A stretch of 43,857 nucleotides of DNA from Mikrocytos mackini. Its lineage: Eukaryota > Endomyxa > Ascetosporea > Mikrocytida > Mikrocytiidae. The translations under genes were made by a program, and so were the position numbers. The notes under the pieces are model-generated. The model ran no database searches, was not told the DNA's origin, and saw nothing but the letters and a program-made list of their open reading frames with translations. Within the stretch, counting starts at the first letter, position 1. Each line of letters begins with the position of its first letter. This document shows, in pieces, positions 29,655 to 39,137 of this stretch. Location of the stretch: assembly GCA_030180075.1 (NCBI GenBank), contig JASNJN010000029.1, positions 1 through 43,857 on the forward strand, written 5' to 3'.

Positions 29655-31187
29655 TTAGAAATCATACTCTAAGATTTCCCTCATTTCCTTATAAAGTTCA
29701 TGTGTAGCACTACTCCTTTCAGGGTCTTCCACGTAAATAGAAATTTGGCATGCTGCATGCCCTCCTACAAGTCCATTCAAACTCCTTCCAATTAAGAACA
29801 AAGCCAAGAAATGAAGCATCGTGATTGAAAGAGATATTACGTCCCTCGAGCTATTTTCCACATCATCGTCATAAAATACGCCTCCGCCAAATAAAAGAGA
29901 AATATAACCCAGTATCAGTGCAATCGAAACGCTGAATATGAACGCCATAATGTTTAAAAGGGTTTCCGAAAGTTCAAATGAGAAGAATTTCTCTAGACCA
30001 ACCGTTTTGAAGCTTTCCTTTGCCATTTTCCCACTCTCGATGAGACTCTTCCCATATATCGCAGAATGTACATACGCCTGAGAAGTAAGAAATTCTACCA
30101 TTTCTTCAAGACACTTGGCTATACACAACATTAGACATGCACAACATGATTTCTGTTCTCTACTTTTCCTGTATATCATAAACCGGATGAGTTTTATTAT
30201 TGTTAGTAGAAGAGCGCCTAAACAAGCATTTCCGAATTGTGTATTAAACGCTATATTGTTTGCATTTTCTGTAATCTGTACGGCTGTTTCTGTGGGTATT
30301 TCATATCCTTGGTCTTTGTGTTCGAACTTAAACTTCGATATCTGGTCGCACATCGAAGCTCCGAACATGAAAGATACCCCGTTCAGTACCTCTGATATGT
30401 AAACCAGGCTTATTATGCTCAAAACAAAACAGGATACAATAAGACCCTTTTCCGTGTCCGATAAGTCTTGGTTCCTTTTCCCGTTTTCATCTTCAATCAC
30501 AACAAAAATACTATTAAATTGAAGTATTCCCAGACAGAACATTCCTAGCATTATAGAAAGTAAGATCAGAAACTTCAATATCTTTGAGAATATGCCTTTC
30601 TTTAAGTATTTGAATGAAGTCAAAGCTGTCGAGACATTGATCAGAGAAAGTTTGAACATTTCGCTCAGGCAAAACAGGTACAGGGGGAATATGAACCCTA
30701 TTATCATACCGGTCGTTATCAGCCACCAATTCCAGTAGATAAACCCAAGGGTAATCAATACAGCTACAGACGAGATGTTTATGATGATGTAAATCTTTAG
30801 TATGGAAAACCTGAACTTCACGAGGAACATGAAGTAAAGATAGAACCAACCGATATAAATCACTGGCAAGACTATGGTAAATACATAAACGACTGAAATG
30901 TCACTGTCAAAAGGGTTACCTACTTTATCCAGATAGTAGTATAGTGAAAGACCAAACCAGAATACGATGACCCCAATGGCGAAGAAGAAGACAATCTTCC
31001 AGGGTTTGTTGGTTTTTTCGTGAGTAGGCCCTGTTTGGAAATTTATTTCTTCTTTTGCTGGTATTGGATTTTCTGCGGAGTTGGGCGAAGTTTGGATAAG
31101 TGTAGCCTGAGGTTTTTCTAACAAAGGCGTGTCCTCGTTTTCTTTTGGCTCGGAGAGTAGTTCCTTGATTAAATTATCAGAATCCAT
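29655..31187 (-). CDS. Choline transporter-like protein (CTL/PNS1/SLC44 family)
   Basis: 510 residues, ATG 31187, stop in TAAATAAGG. A hydrophilic, Pro/Glu-rich N-terminus of about 60 residues precedes roughly ten hydrophobic helices, beginning with KIVFFFAIGVIVFWFGLSLY. Family landmarks lie in the C-terminal half: a Cys cluster (KSCCACLMLCIAKCLEEMVEF) before the signature TSQAYVHSAIYGKSLIESG, which matches the 'N..AYI.iAIyG..FC..A' block of CTL/PNS1 proteins, and a final helix pair ending RSLNGLVGGHAACQISIYVEDPE. Members move choline, ethanolamine or related solutes across the plasma or organelle membrane; the substrate here is not determinable. It is divergent from the UBL gene with 53 bp between the ATGs. 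Confidence 0.85.
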   Translation of the reverse strand: MDSDNLIKELLSEPKENEDTPLLEKPQATLIQTSPNSAENPIPAKEEINFQTGPTHEKTNKPWKIVFFFAIGVIVFWFGLSLYYYLDKVGNPFDSDISVVYVFTIVLPVIYIGWFYLYFMFLVKFRFSILKIYIIINISSVAVLITLGFIYWNWWLITTGMIIGFIFPLYLFCLSEMFKLSLINVSTALTSFKYLKKGIFSKILKFLILLSIMLGMFCLGILQFNSIFVVIEDENGKRNQDLSDTEKGLIVSCFVLSIISLVYISEVLNGVSFMFGASMCDQISKFKFEHKDQGYEIPTETAVQITENANNIAFNTQFGNACLGALLLTIIKLIRFMIYRKSREQKSCCACLMLCIAKCLEEMVEFLTSQAYVHSAIYGKSLIESGKMAKESFKTVGLEKFFSFELSETLLNIMAFIFSVSIALILGYISLLFGGGVFYDDDVENSSRDVISLSITMLHFLALFLIGRSLNGLVGGHAACQISIYVEDPERSSATHELYKEMREILEYDF

Positions 31188-31240
31188 TGTTCTATACCCA
31201 TATACTTGTCCTATTCATTTATTGGTATGAAATTATAAAA

Positions 31241-32393
31241 ATGACAAATTCTGAAATTTTTCTGAACGTTCATTTATTTTGCAAAGGGACGACGTACAAG
31301 GTTTCGCATAAATTTGGGACTGGAAACACACTTAAAGATGTCCGAACACAGTGTTCTTTGGAGTTGGGGGTTCCCATTGAGAACTTTAAGGCTCTTTACA
31401 AAGGAAAGAGCTTAGATAAGGATTTGTCATTGAATGACATTGGCATAAATGATGGAGACCAGATAAACATCGTCTGTTTCGAAAGACCCAGCATGAGCCA
31501 TGCGGAAATAACAGATAAATTTCACGCCAGTGCAACTGTTTTAGCTAATCAGACCAAAGAAGGCGTCCCTTCTCTAATACTTCACAAAAAACTGCTCTTA
31601 CAATTTAAAGAAGTTGTGGACTATATGGACAAGAACAAATACGAAAGAAGTGCGGAGAAGTAAAAGTTGTATAGGTCTCTTTTAAACACATTGGAAAGTT
31701 TACAGGTGAGTTTTAAAGCTACAAACCTTAAACTGAAAGCTTTAGTTCTAAACAAGCCGGAGATTGAACAACAGGAAGACAATCCACTCAACTCATTTGC
31801 ATCGCAGATTGGAAATATGGTTACTAACGGGCTGGGGTCATTTGGAAATTTATTTCAGACTGGTGGATTGTTTCCTACCACACAAACAACATCTAATTCA
31901 ATACAGTTCCGAGAACCTAACTTACATCTTAAAACCCGGCTAAAGAATGTATTTAAAAGAGTAACGTTTTATGAGAACACATCGACGACTCAAATAATTA
32001 ACCAGAATAAAGATGTTTTGATTGGAACACTAAGTGAAGAATTGTTGAACGGCGAACTGGATTGGTTTCAAGAAGTAATAGAAATAGAAAATATAAATTT
32101 AGCTCCGACTGTTGAAAAATTACGAAACAGATTTGAAAGTGGGGAAATCGGTACGTGTGGTCTGGTTCAATCATATTGTTTTTTAATAATGAACAATAAA
32201 AACCCTTAGAAACTCAGAATTTGTTAAAGAAACAATATACAAATATATTATTGGTACTACGCAACATGCTGAAGAGAAAAAATGGATTCAAAAATTTGTT
32301 GATGTCTTTGTATCATTGTTATTTACAGAGAATAAGACAAACGTATATTTTATGTTAAATATGATAAATAACACCGTGGAAATTTTATTATAA
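31241..32393 (+). CDS. Ubiquitin-like-domain protein with two internal frame breaks (probable introns)
   Basis: The start is placed at ATG 31241; residues about 6-82 form a clear ubiquitin fold (TLKDVRTQCSLELGVPIENF, ALYKGKSLDKDLSLNDIGI, NDGDQINIV). Helical segments, a Gly/Phe/Thr-rich linker (GLGSFGNLFQTGGLFPTTQT) and a helical C-terminus follow, in the style of UBL shuttle or chaperone-cofactor proteins; I cannot assign ubiquilin, BAG6 or BAG1 with confidence. Two breaks occur: an in-frame TAA at 31661, after which the same frame stays coding, and a TAG at 32207, after which the neighbouring frame encodes a convincing C-terminus (FVKETIYKYIIG ... TVEILL) ending TAAATAA at 32391. Both can be removed by GT-AG introns: 31660-31674 (GTAAAAGTTGTATAG, 15 nt; a 39-nt alternative ends at 31698) and 32151-32217 (GTACGT...ACTCAG, 67 nt). 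One-base slippage in an A5 run near 32200, or gene decay, are alternatives. Confidence 0.7.
31660..31674 (+). other. Candidate 15-nt intron in the UBL gene
   Basis: GTAAAAGTTGTATAG begins GT, ends AG, contains the in-frame TAA and is a multiple of three. Excision joins AA to G, keeping Lys, and yields a continuous frame (ERSAEK joined to SLLNTLESLQ). A 39-nt alternative ending at 31698 also keeps the frame. Introns of 15-16 nt are known in the ciliate Stentor, so the size is possible though very rare. Confidence 0.35.
32151..32217 (+). other. Candidate 67-nt intron in the UBL gene
   Basis: The segment begins GTACGT and ends ACTCAG, is AT-rich, contains the TAG at 32207 and has length 1 mod 3, exactly what is needed to pass from the upstream frame to the coding frame downstream. 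Splicing gives ESGEI joined to E-FVKETIYK. GTACGT fits the GTAYGT donor consensus described for Trichomonas introns; the 3' end only partly resembles that lineage's motif. Confidence 0.45.
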
Positions 32394-32514
32394 ATAATTT
32401 ACATGTTTTCATAATGTACGATGAACATTGTTATGAAAAATAGAAAATGATCCAACTTTGTTTTCTAGATAGACGTGGATCAACCAATGGTATCTATAAC
32501 AAACCAAAACTTAT

Positions 32515-33447
32515 TTAAAATCCTTTATAATCAACCGAGTGTTCATTATTTCCTTTAGCCATTCCAGCCTTGGGTTCCACCTCTAAATTTATTTTTTTAA
32601 CTTTCATTTTTACCTGAGGAGATAAAAACAGAATAACCAGTGCGTAAATCAGCTTGATAAGAGTATTTAGCAGTCTTGCCTTACAGTAATTCCTCATTCC
32701 ATCGGGGATATCGCCCACTACGTCCTGATTCAACCACCTAAACACAAACACGTCGTCTATGTTATCAACTATCGTAAAGCAGCCTAGCAAAAACCCAACA
32801 AACAGGTTAGCGTACAGGAAAGTTCTCCATATCCTATTATTGGTTTCGTTCTTGTGAGCTGCGTATTGATGACCGTCCACTATTTTCTTCAGATCGTCAA
32901 ACTCCTTTAGCAGCCAGAAACAACATGCGAAAGAAAGCATACCGCATAGAAAGGCCCCCACATTGCTCAGAATCTGTGTGTCATATTCCAATTGGTCCGA
33001 AGACCCTTTGACGTTTGCATATGTGGGAATATTGAATAAAAAGAGAATTACAGGAATTAAATACAGATAATGTATGGCTTTGTTGCGCTTGTCTTTGGCC
33101 TTGGTACTCCTGAAGTGTGTTTCTCTTATTATTAGAATTAGTGTTATCTGTATCGCAGTGAATATGAAAAACCAACCTTGGCCAAGAATGTAGCGAGTAT
33201 TGGTCACAAACTTTCTAAAGCTTCCCTTTGGGAGAAGGGGCTTTGTTGAAAATAAAAAGGCAGTAAAACATAGATTTAGAATGAACAACATGAAAAGATA
33301 CCATAGCAAGTTCAATTTTGTGTCTTTCTTTGTCCCATGCTTCTTGAATTGCATGTACCGATACACAATTGTAATAGAATTAGGAATGTGGATGACAAAT
33401 TCCAGCCAAGCAATGAATTGAAACATTGTAGTAGAAACTAAAACCAT
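32515..33447 (-). CDS. Seven-transmembrane-helix protein, unrecognised family
   Basis: 310 residues from ATG 33447 (a second Met lies at residue 8); stop in TAAATAAG. Seven hydrophobic helices are visible: about 8-28 (FQFIAWLEFVIHIPNSITIVY), 47-66, 89-107 (GQGWFFIFTAIQITLILII), 124-143, 159-180 (VGAFLCGMLSFACCFWLL), 210-229 (FLYANLFVGFLLGCFTIV) and 258-278 (IKLIYALVILFLSP). The loop after helix 3 and the C-terminal tail (KMKVKKINLEVEPKAG) are basic, suggesting they face the cytosol. The layout resembles a small GPCR-like or intramembrane protein, but I recognise no signature motif. It is convergent with the UBL gene: the gap is 121 bp if the UBL gene ends at 32393. Confidence 0.7.
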   Translation of the reverse strand: MVLVSTTMFQFIAWLEFVIHIPNSITIVYRYMQFKKHGTKKDTKLNLLWYLFMLFILNLCFTAFLFSTKPLLPKGSFRKFVTNTRYILGQGWFFIFTAIQITLILIIRETHFRSTKAKDKRNKAIHYLYLIPVILFLFNIPTYANVKGSSDQLEYDTQILSNVGAFLCGMLSFACCFWLLKEFDDLKKIVDGHQYAAHKNETNNRIWRTFLYANLFVGFLLGCFTIVDNIDDVFVFRWLNQDVVGDIPDGMRNYCKARLLNTLIKLIYALVILFLSPQVKMKVKKINLEVEPKAGMAKGNNEHSVDYKGF

Positions 33448-34575
33448 GTGTTATGTGAGTTGGGAATTTTGACTTTATTTTAAGAAGCGAACTATTCTAT
33501 TTTTGGAACAACGGAGAAATTCAAAAATAGATTCGAAAACTCTTTTGAAGCTATAAAATTTTAATAAATAAAACTTTGTAAAGAAGAACATTTTAATTTA
33601 TGATAATGATTTACTGTTGTTAAAGTTTTTAAATATTGCCACTGTGACGATAAATAAAGCTCTGCTCGTTTATTTGAAAATTTAATATCGTGAATGAAGG
33701 TTCGAATTCAAAGTTTAAAAATTGAATGAGATAATGATGTAATATTTTTTATAATTTTCGCTGTATCCAATCGTTTAATACGCAATTTTGATATACATTA
33801 AAAATTTGTCAAAAACACGAAGTAACGAATTTTGATAAATTTATATGGACCTTATTCTTTATAAAAACCAGTATGTGGTTTGGTTTTGTTGTTAATTTGC
33901 TATATGAGTTGGTTAGAAGTTATGTAGTTTCTTGGTTTTGTAGTTTAAGCTTATTCAAACTTGTTATTTTTAAATTTTTAAGTTTTCTAATGGTATAATG
34001 TATCCATTATTCTGATGACTTTAAGACACAAAGATGACTAAGAATGCACCCTCATAAACTTCATAAATATGAGATTCTGTTAAATGAAGAAACAGAACAT
34101 TCACTGAACGAAGAAGAAGAAGAAAAAGAAAAAAAAAGAAGACAAGCATTCAACAAACAACAACAAACAGCTCGATTTATACACTTGAAGACATTCTAAA
34201 AGCTCATAATTACACATTGCCACTGAGAAAGCACGGTTTACATTGTCAAGTCACTCTGGACCTACTATTGGCAACAATACCTTTATTCCAGGACCTTCTC
34301 AAACAACTAATATGGCAGTTGAAGCAAACAACGTGTTTGGTTAGGAACTAGTGGCGCTAAGCTATACTTATAGTTCCATATCTCTACATAATGCTATTTA
34401 TAATGCGGAATCTTATTCCCCCACTTTTCTTCCATTTTCCACACTTTCTTCCGATTCCCACAATATCTTCCAATTCCCACAATATTCCATTTTAGCGCGA
34501 TTATTGGTGATTATAGGGTGTTTTACACATCATAACGGATGTAATCTGATTTTTCACAGATACCAAGACTATTTG
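33448..34575. other. Intergenic, no gene seen
   Basis: This marks the end of the gene island. AT-rich sequence with stop codons in all frames. A GAA-rich tract lies near 34107-34142, and there are short imperfect repeats of a TTCTTCCATTTTCCACAC type around 34425-34490. A 93-codon frame starting at 34351 crosses low-complexity sequence and the start of the next element, so I do not call it. Confidence 0.5.
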
Positions 34576-34821
34576 AGGAACTTAGAATCAAAAGAGCGCA
34601 GAGTGATTTCTAAAAGTGAAAATATAGATTGATAAGTGTAAAATACTCCGTCTTTAAATATTAGATGGGTAATGTATTTTATTAATTATATTTATGACTA
34701 ACAAAAATCAATTACCTCCAACTTCAAACAAAAGTATCAGGATCAATATATTTCATTAATGAGGCCTAATATTTTCCATTTTGAAAAATGTCACTTTGCG
34801 CTCTTTTGATTCTAAATGCCT
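34576..34821. mobile_element. Non-autonomous inverted-repeat element, about 246 bp
   Basis: TTAGAATCAAAAGAGCGCA at 34582-34600 has its complement TGCGCTCTTTTGATTCTAA ending near 34814, with outer bases AGGAAC / GGCATT beginning in AGG-like fashion. About 200 bp of AT-rich, non-coding sequence lies between. I could not define a clean target duplication. A hAT-type MITE is plausible. Confidence 0.65.
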
Positions 34822-35310
34822 AATTTAGATCGGTTAATACGAAAATTCACTCTATATTCTTGAATATTGCAAGCGCGTTCCCAATTTAAAAAATTTTAAA
34901 ATCTCAAACAATAAAATCATATAAATGTGTAAACTCGATTTCCTAGCTTTCAGAACCTAATATTTGTAATTATTTTCAAAATTTATCTTTAAAATTTAAT
35001 ATATTTTATCGTACATGGCATATTTAGTGATAAAATTAAACTTCAAAGTTACTGCGATTTAAATATTAGTCAGCCATTCAACTATGTGGATATGATTATA
35101 TTCGTTCACTAAACAGATAATATGTAATAATTGACCAGTATTTATGATTTTTTTTTGTTCGTTAGGCTCGGAAAAAAACCCAAAAAACTGTTTTAAAATT
35201 TTACAAAAACCTATACCAGAGTATTCACCGAAAGCGACAAATATGCATGATATGGGACTAATGTGAGTGTGCAGCCGTGAGATGGTATCATTCGTCCTAA
35301 TTCTGATCAC
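34822..35310. other. Intergenic, no gene seen
   Basis: AT-rich spacer between two small inverted-repeat elements. An 83-codon minus-strand frame (35059-35310) runs up to the edge of the next element and has no recognisable content. Confidence 0.4.
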
Positions 35311-35511
35311 TAGGGTTCGGAATATATGTGACTAAACTTGTGGTCACATATTTTGTGTAAAATTCGATGTAGAATCCTTTATAAATTAGGGAAATTTTTT
35401 AGGTATACCATATCTGAGTATCCTCAAATTTTAGATTTTTCTCTATAATCTCTAAAAATCACATATTATTCACATATTTGATCATTTTTATCACATATTT
35501 TCCGAACCCTA
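35311..35511. mobile_element. hAT-type MITE, 201 bp, with 8-bp target duplication
   Basis: The ends are TAGGGTTCGGAATATATGTGA and TCACATATTTTCCGAACCCTA, inverted repeats with one mismatch. Both sides are flanked by CTGATCAC (35303-35310 and 35512-35519). TAGGG-type termini and an 8-bp duplication are typical of the hAT superfamily. No coding capacity inside. Confidence 0.88.
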
Positions 35512-35608
35512 CTGATCACAATCATGATAAATTGATCCTAGTGTGGGAATGGCAAGAAAATGTGGGGCGACGATTAATAGCCAAATAATTATCACATTTC
35601 CCAATAAA

Positions 35609-35646
35609 TAGTTAATGATGAAAGAAAGAAAGAAAGAAAGAAAGAA
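35609..35646 (+). repeat. (GAAA)n microsatellite
   Basis: About six tandem GAAA units following ATGATG, encoding the run of Lys, Glu and Arg at the start of the hAT-like frame. Slippage here may have fused the repeat to the frame. Confidence 0.8.
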
Positions 35647-36486
35647 ATTAAAGGAAAACGATGTTTTGACAGAGGCTGTTTATGGTTCATCTTACCCATT
35701 TAACATATTTAATGGCCCGTTCTTTGTAACACTTCATAGAAATGTCTTTTCACATATAAAAGTTCCTTCCGTTCCCACATTAAGTAAACTGATAAAAGAA
35801 GAGTTTATCGAAGTACAAGAATCTGCCCAAGAAAAATAAATGATTGCCCTTATTTCTCACTATCTTTAGACATATAGACCAGTAAAAATCATTTTGCGAT
35901 GGGTACAAAGATCAAATTCATTGATAACCAATGTAACACACGAGAAATGTCGATCGATTTAACTGAATTGGACAATCAACGCTCTATTATAGTTACAGAT
36001 TATCTTGTAAATTTGACATTAGAATGGTCTCTTGATTTGACTAAGCTCACAGGAGCTACCACCAATTATTGTACTGCAATGTGTTGTGCCATAGAATGCT
36101 TTAAAGATCTGGTAGCTTTAATGAATGGGGACGATTTCAATGAAGCCGAATTTCTGGGCTTAGAATGTCTAGAAGAACTGGTTAATGATAATAACGACAC
36201 AAGTGTATTTGTCAATCAGTAGTTCATGGCAATCAGATATTGTGTCTATCTACTTAAGCTTATAATTCTTAATTCCCTTAAGAAATGTGCCAATTTAAAG
36301 CTATTCATAAAAGATGTTACCTCTGTTGGAATGCACTTCAAAAAAAATAAATCAAAAAATCTGTTGATTACGTACAGATGTCTATAGAGATAAGATGGAA
36401 TTTTCTATATTTGCTTTTGACTAAATTTAACTCTAATTGTACCAACTATATAAATTGTATAGCAAACGACGATATTGATGACGATG

Positions 36487-36666
36487 TAGAGTTCCCAATT
36501 CCCGGGAATCGATTTCTCGAATCCCGGGAACTGGGCATTTTACGTCTAAAATTCACGAAAATTTTCGAGAATTTCGAGAATTTTTTCTCATTTCCCGGGA
36601 AATATGGCCATAAATCCGTTTCTCGATTCTCGATAAATTTTTGGTTCGAGAATTTTGGGAACTCTA
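36487..36666. mobile_element. 180-bp MITE inside the hAT pseudogene, 9-bp target duplication
   Basis: The ends are TAGAGTTCCCAA and TTGGGAACTCTA, flanked by ATGACGATG on both sides (36478-36486 and 36667-36675). The interior is full of short CCCGGGAA palindromes and TTCTCGA-type repeats. Its length is 180 bp, so together with the 9-bp duplication it leaves the host frame open right through (36378-36815). The target size fits hAT (8 bp) or Mutator (9 bp). Confidence 0.88.
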
Positions 36667-37351
36667 ATGACGATGTAAAGGAATTTATAATAGATGAAAA
36701 TAAAGGCAAGATAGAGGCATTAATTCTTATACTCATGCCTTTCTACAACATTACCAAACAAGGAGAACATTCCAAAGGATATAGGGGATTTCTTCTATTC
36801 AACACACAAACTTAAAAACAAACTTTCAAAAATGACACAAATTTACTATGGAAGAGGATGTATTTTCGGAGTTTTTATTGAAAAGCTTATAGAACATTTG
36901 AATGTTTGGGTCAGATTCTTTTACACAACTAATTTTTTGTAAAACTTGTTCAAATTTGCTGTTCAGCATGCCTATGGTTTTGTAAAGTTAAGTCATGTTT
37001 GAAAACCCTGGGAAATTTTTGTATTTATGTCCTCTGTGAGAAGTTCCATATCAGTGAAACCAATCATGCGAATTTAATATTTATTTCCAGCTCGGAGTTA
37101 ATTCCTTCCAGAAATCTTCCTTTTGTACATTAAAAGTGAAAAGTTAACATGGGTTGGTTAAAAATCTCACATANGNCNTAATAATATAACAAATAAAATT
37201 GTTCTCTAAGACACTGGTGATCATAAAAGAGTCCCCAAATGGTATATTGGATATGATTAGCAACATAACTTAACAGCTTCCAAACAAAAGATTGCTGCAA
37301 TAATGATATTAACGAAACTTAATGAGTATTTTTAATATGAAAAGTCTTAAT

Positions 37352-37420
37352 TAGAGTTTCCAATTTCCCGGGAAACGGGAATCCATTTTTTTATTTCCCG
37401 GGAATCGAGAATGATTTTTC
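37352..37420 (+). mobile_element. Partial second copy of the CCCGGGAA-rich MITE
   Basis: TTAGAGTTTCCAATTTCCCG at 37351 onwards resembles the start of the element at 36487 (TAGAGTTCCCAATTCCCG) and continues with CCCGGGAA and TCGAGAATGA units before similarity fades. No right end was found. It lies close to the ambiguous bases at 37486 and 37493, so part may be misassembled. Confidence 0.55.
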
Positions 37421-37622
37421 CCCTATAATTTATTCAAATTCAAATATTCGAATTTGGGGAAAAATTTGAAATCGAAATTTAGACANATTATTNTCTGGCA
37501 TCTGGGTTGTTTTCTCCTTTCCCTTAAAGATCGCAACCCGTTGGTCCAAGACAATGTCGAACTTTTCGCTACTTCTTGAACTCCGCTTGCCCGCGTCGCT
37601 TACGGGACATACTACACATATA

Positions 37623-37953
37623 CAGTGGTCCCTGGTTAAAAGCACACTTTATAAGATCACACCTCTTTAATGTCACCAAAAAACAGGGGATCCGCCACTA
37701 TAATTTCCATAAATGTGATATTAAAAAGTTTGCCAAAAATCCGAATCTGGAAATGGGCCAAATGTCAACACATATGTTATGTACCCCCAAAAAGTTATGA
37801 TATAACAAAAGTATATCCAAAATGCTGATCTTTTCTCGGATTCTACTATATGTAACCGATAGACGGATTTAAACCACCATTCAAATTTCACCTGGTTAAT
37901 ATCACATAAATTTGAAAAATTACCAAAAATGTGCTTTTAACCAGGGATGACTG
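37623..37953. mobile_element. pogo-type MITE, 331 bp, TA target duplication, inserted in the hAT pseudogene
   Basis: The ends are CAGTGGTCCCTGGTTAAAAG and CTTTTAACCAGGGATGACTG, flanked by TA on both sides (37621-37622 and 37954-37955). CAGT termini with TA duplication mark the pogo/Tigger group. The hAT landmark CFGHTLHLA begins immediately after the right TA, so the element split that gene. A second, truncated copy is at 39331. Confidence 0.9.
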
Positions 37954-38666
37954 TATTATGCTTTGGCCATACATTGCACTTGGCTATAGTCAAATCCATA
38001 TATCCTTCAAAGAATAAAGAAGCTAATCAGCGTAGGAGTGCTACGGTCGTTTCTTGTTTTCAAAATTATTATAAAAAATTGAAAACTCAAAATTATCACA
38101 AAATCTTTCCTGTCAATATAACGAGGATCAAACGGACAGCAACATATCAACAAAGGATGATGGACACGATCATACAGAAGAAGAAGATGGCGAGGATGTG
38201 GATGAGGATTTCGTAATGAGTGTGCGCAAATCAAAGAAGATGAATTTGAACAAGAAAAAGAGTTGACAAAAAGAATAACAAACATTATCAAAAAGAAAAA
38301 TCTTATTGAAATGGTTAGAAAGACAATAAAAACTATACGAAGATCAGAAGAAATTCGAAGAGCTTTGGAGTTTAAAAGATTCAATCTTGATGTGCGTACT
38401 AGATGGAATAGTTTAATAGCCATGTTGAACGGGTTCATTGATAATGCAGAAACAATTCAAAAGGTTATTTTAGAAGAAAATATCTATGTTTATTTCTCGC
38501 AACAGGCGATAACTTCTCTTCAAGATCTTTCCAGAGTCTTATGCGTATTTGAAGTTGAAATCGAAGCGTTAAGTAGATCTGATCTTACATTGATACAAGC
38601 TAATACCATACTACAACATGTTAGTGAAGTATTAAAGAAAGACAAAACTTCGATTGCTATGATTAT

Positions 38667-39137
38667 TAGGGCTCCCAAAAAGCAATTTTTTCAAAATTGC
38701 ATATGATTATTATTACGTCCTTTTAACGCTCTAGAACGATTTTCAGGTCCCGTAGAGCCCCTGGTAGCGATATTTAAAAGCAATAAAAGGCAATAAAGCA
38801 ATTTTGGGCAATTTTTAGGTAAATTGACTAAAATAACAGCAGTTTTGGATAATAAATGGAATTATTTGAGTTTTTAATCTGGCAAAATTCAAATAAAAAT
38901 CTTCGACGAAAAAATCAAAAATTAAATTCGCCATATTAATCATTAATAGTTATTTAATATCGTTATTAATACATAATCAGAATTATTTTGTCATTTCAGG
39001 TTATTTAGGAAGAAATTTTCCAAATTTTATAATAAAATGGATGGATTTTCATCGTTTTAGAGGCAATTTGGCACAAATAATGCATGTTTTTAGGGCAATT
39101 TCCTATATAAATATAAAAGCAATTTCTGGGAGCCCTA
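38667..39137. mobile_element. hAT-type MITE, 471 bp, 8-bp target duplication, inserted in the hAT pseudogene
   Basis: The ends are TAGGGCTCCCAAAAAGCAATTT and its near complement AAAGCAATTTCTGGGAGCCCTA, flanked by ATGATTAT on both sides (38659-38666 and 39138-39145). Removing the element plus one duplication joins the hAT frame cleanly: the coding frame before 38659 continues after 39145 to a TGA at 39281. No coding capacity inside; it has many AAGCAATTT-type short repeats. Confidence 0.92.

Noticed and set aside
32177-32209. A shorter, attractive 32-nt GT...TTAG intron at the second UBL break (beginning at the GT of the TGT codon near 32178)
   Set aside because: Its length is 2 mod 3 and splicing creates a TAA at the junction, so it does not restore the coding frame. 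The 67-nt GTACGT...CAG option does.
31241-32393. Variant genetic code in which TAA/TAG encode an amino acid, suggested by the in-frame TAA in the UBL gene
   Set aside because: TAA terminates NT-C2, zeta-COP, VPS13, RPC82, CTL and the seven-TM gene at the expected ends, and TAG terminates SPT5, so the code is standard.
33690-33715. GGTTCGAATTC, resembling a tRNA T-arm
   Set aside because: No acceptor stem, D-arm or anticodon arm can be folded around it. No tRNA or rRNA was recognised anywhere in the window.
34351-34632. 93-codon ORF
   Set aside because: It is built from low-complexity TTCC-type repeats and runs into the inverted repeat of the next MITE.
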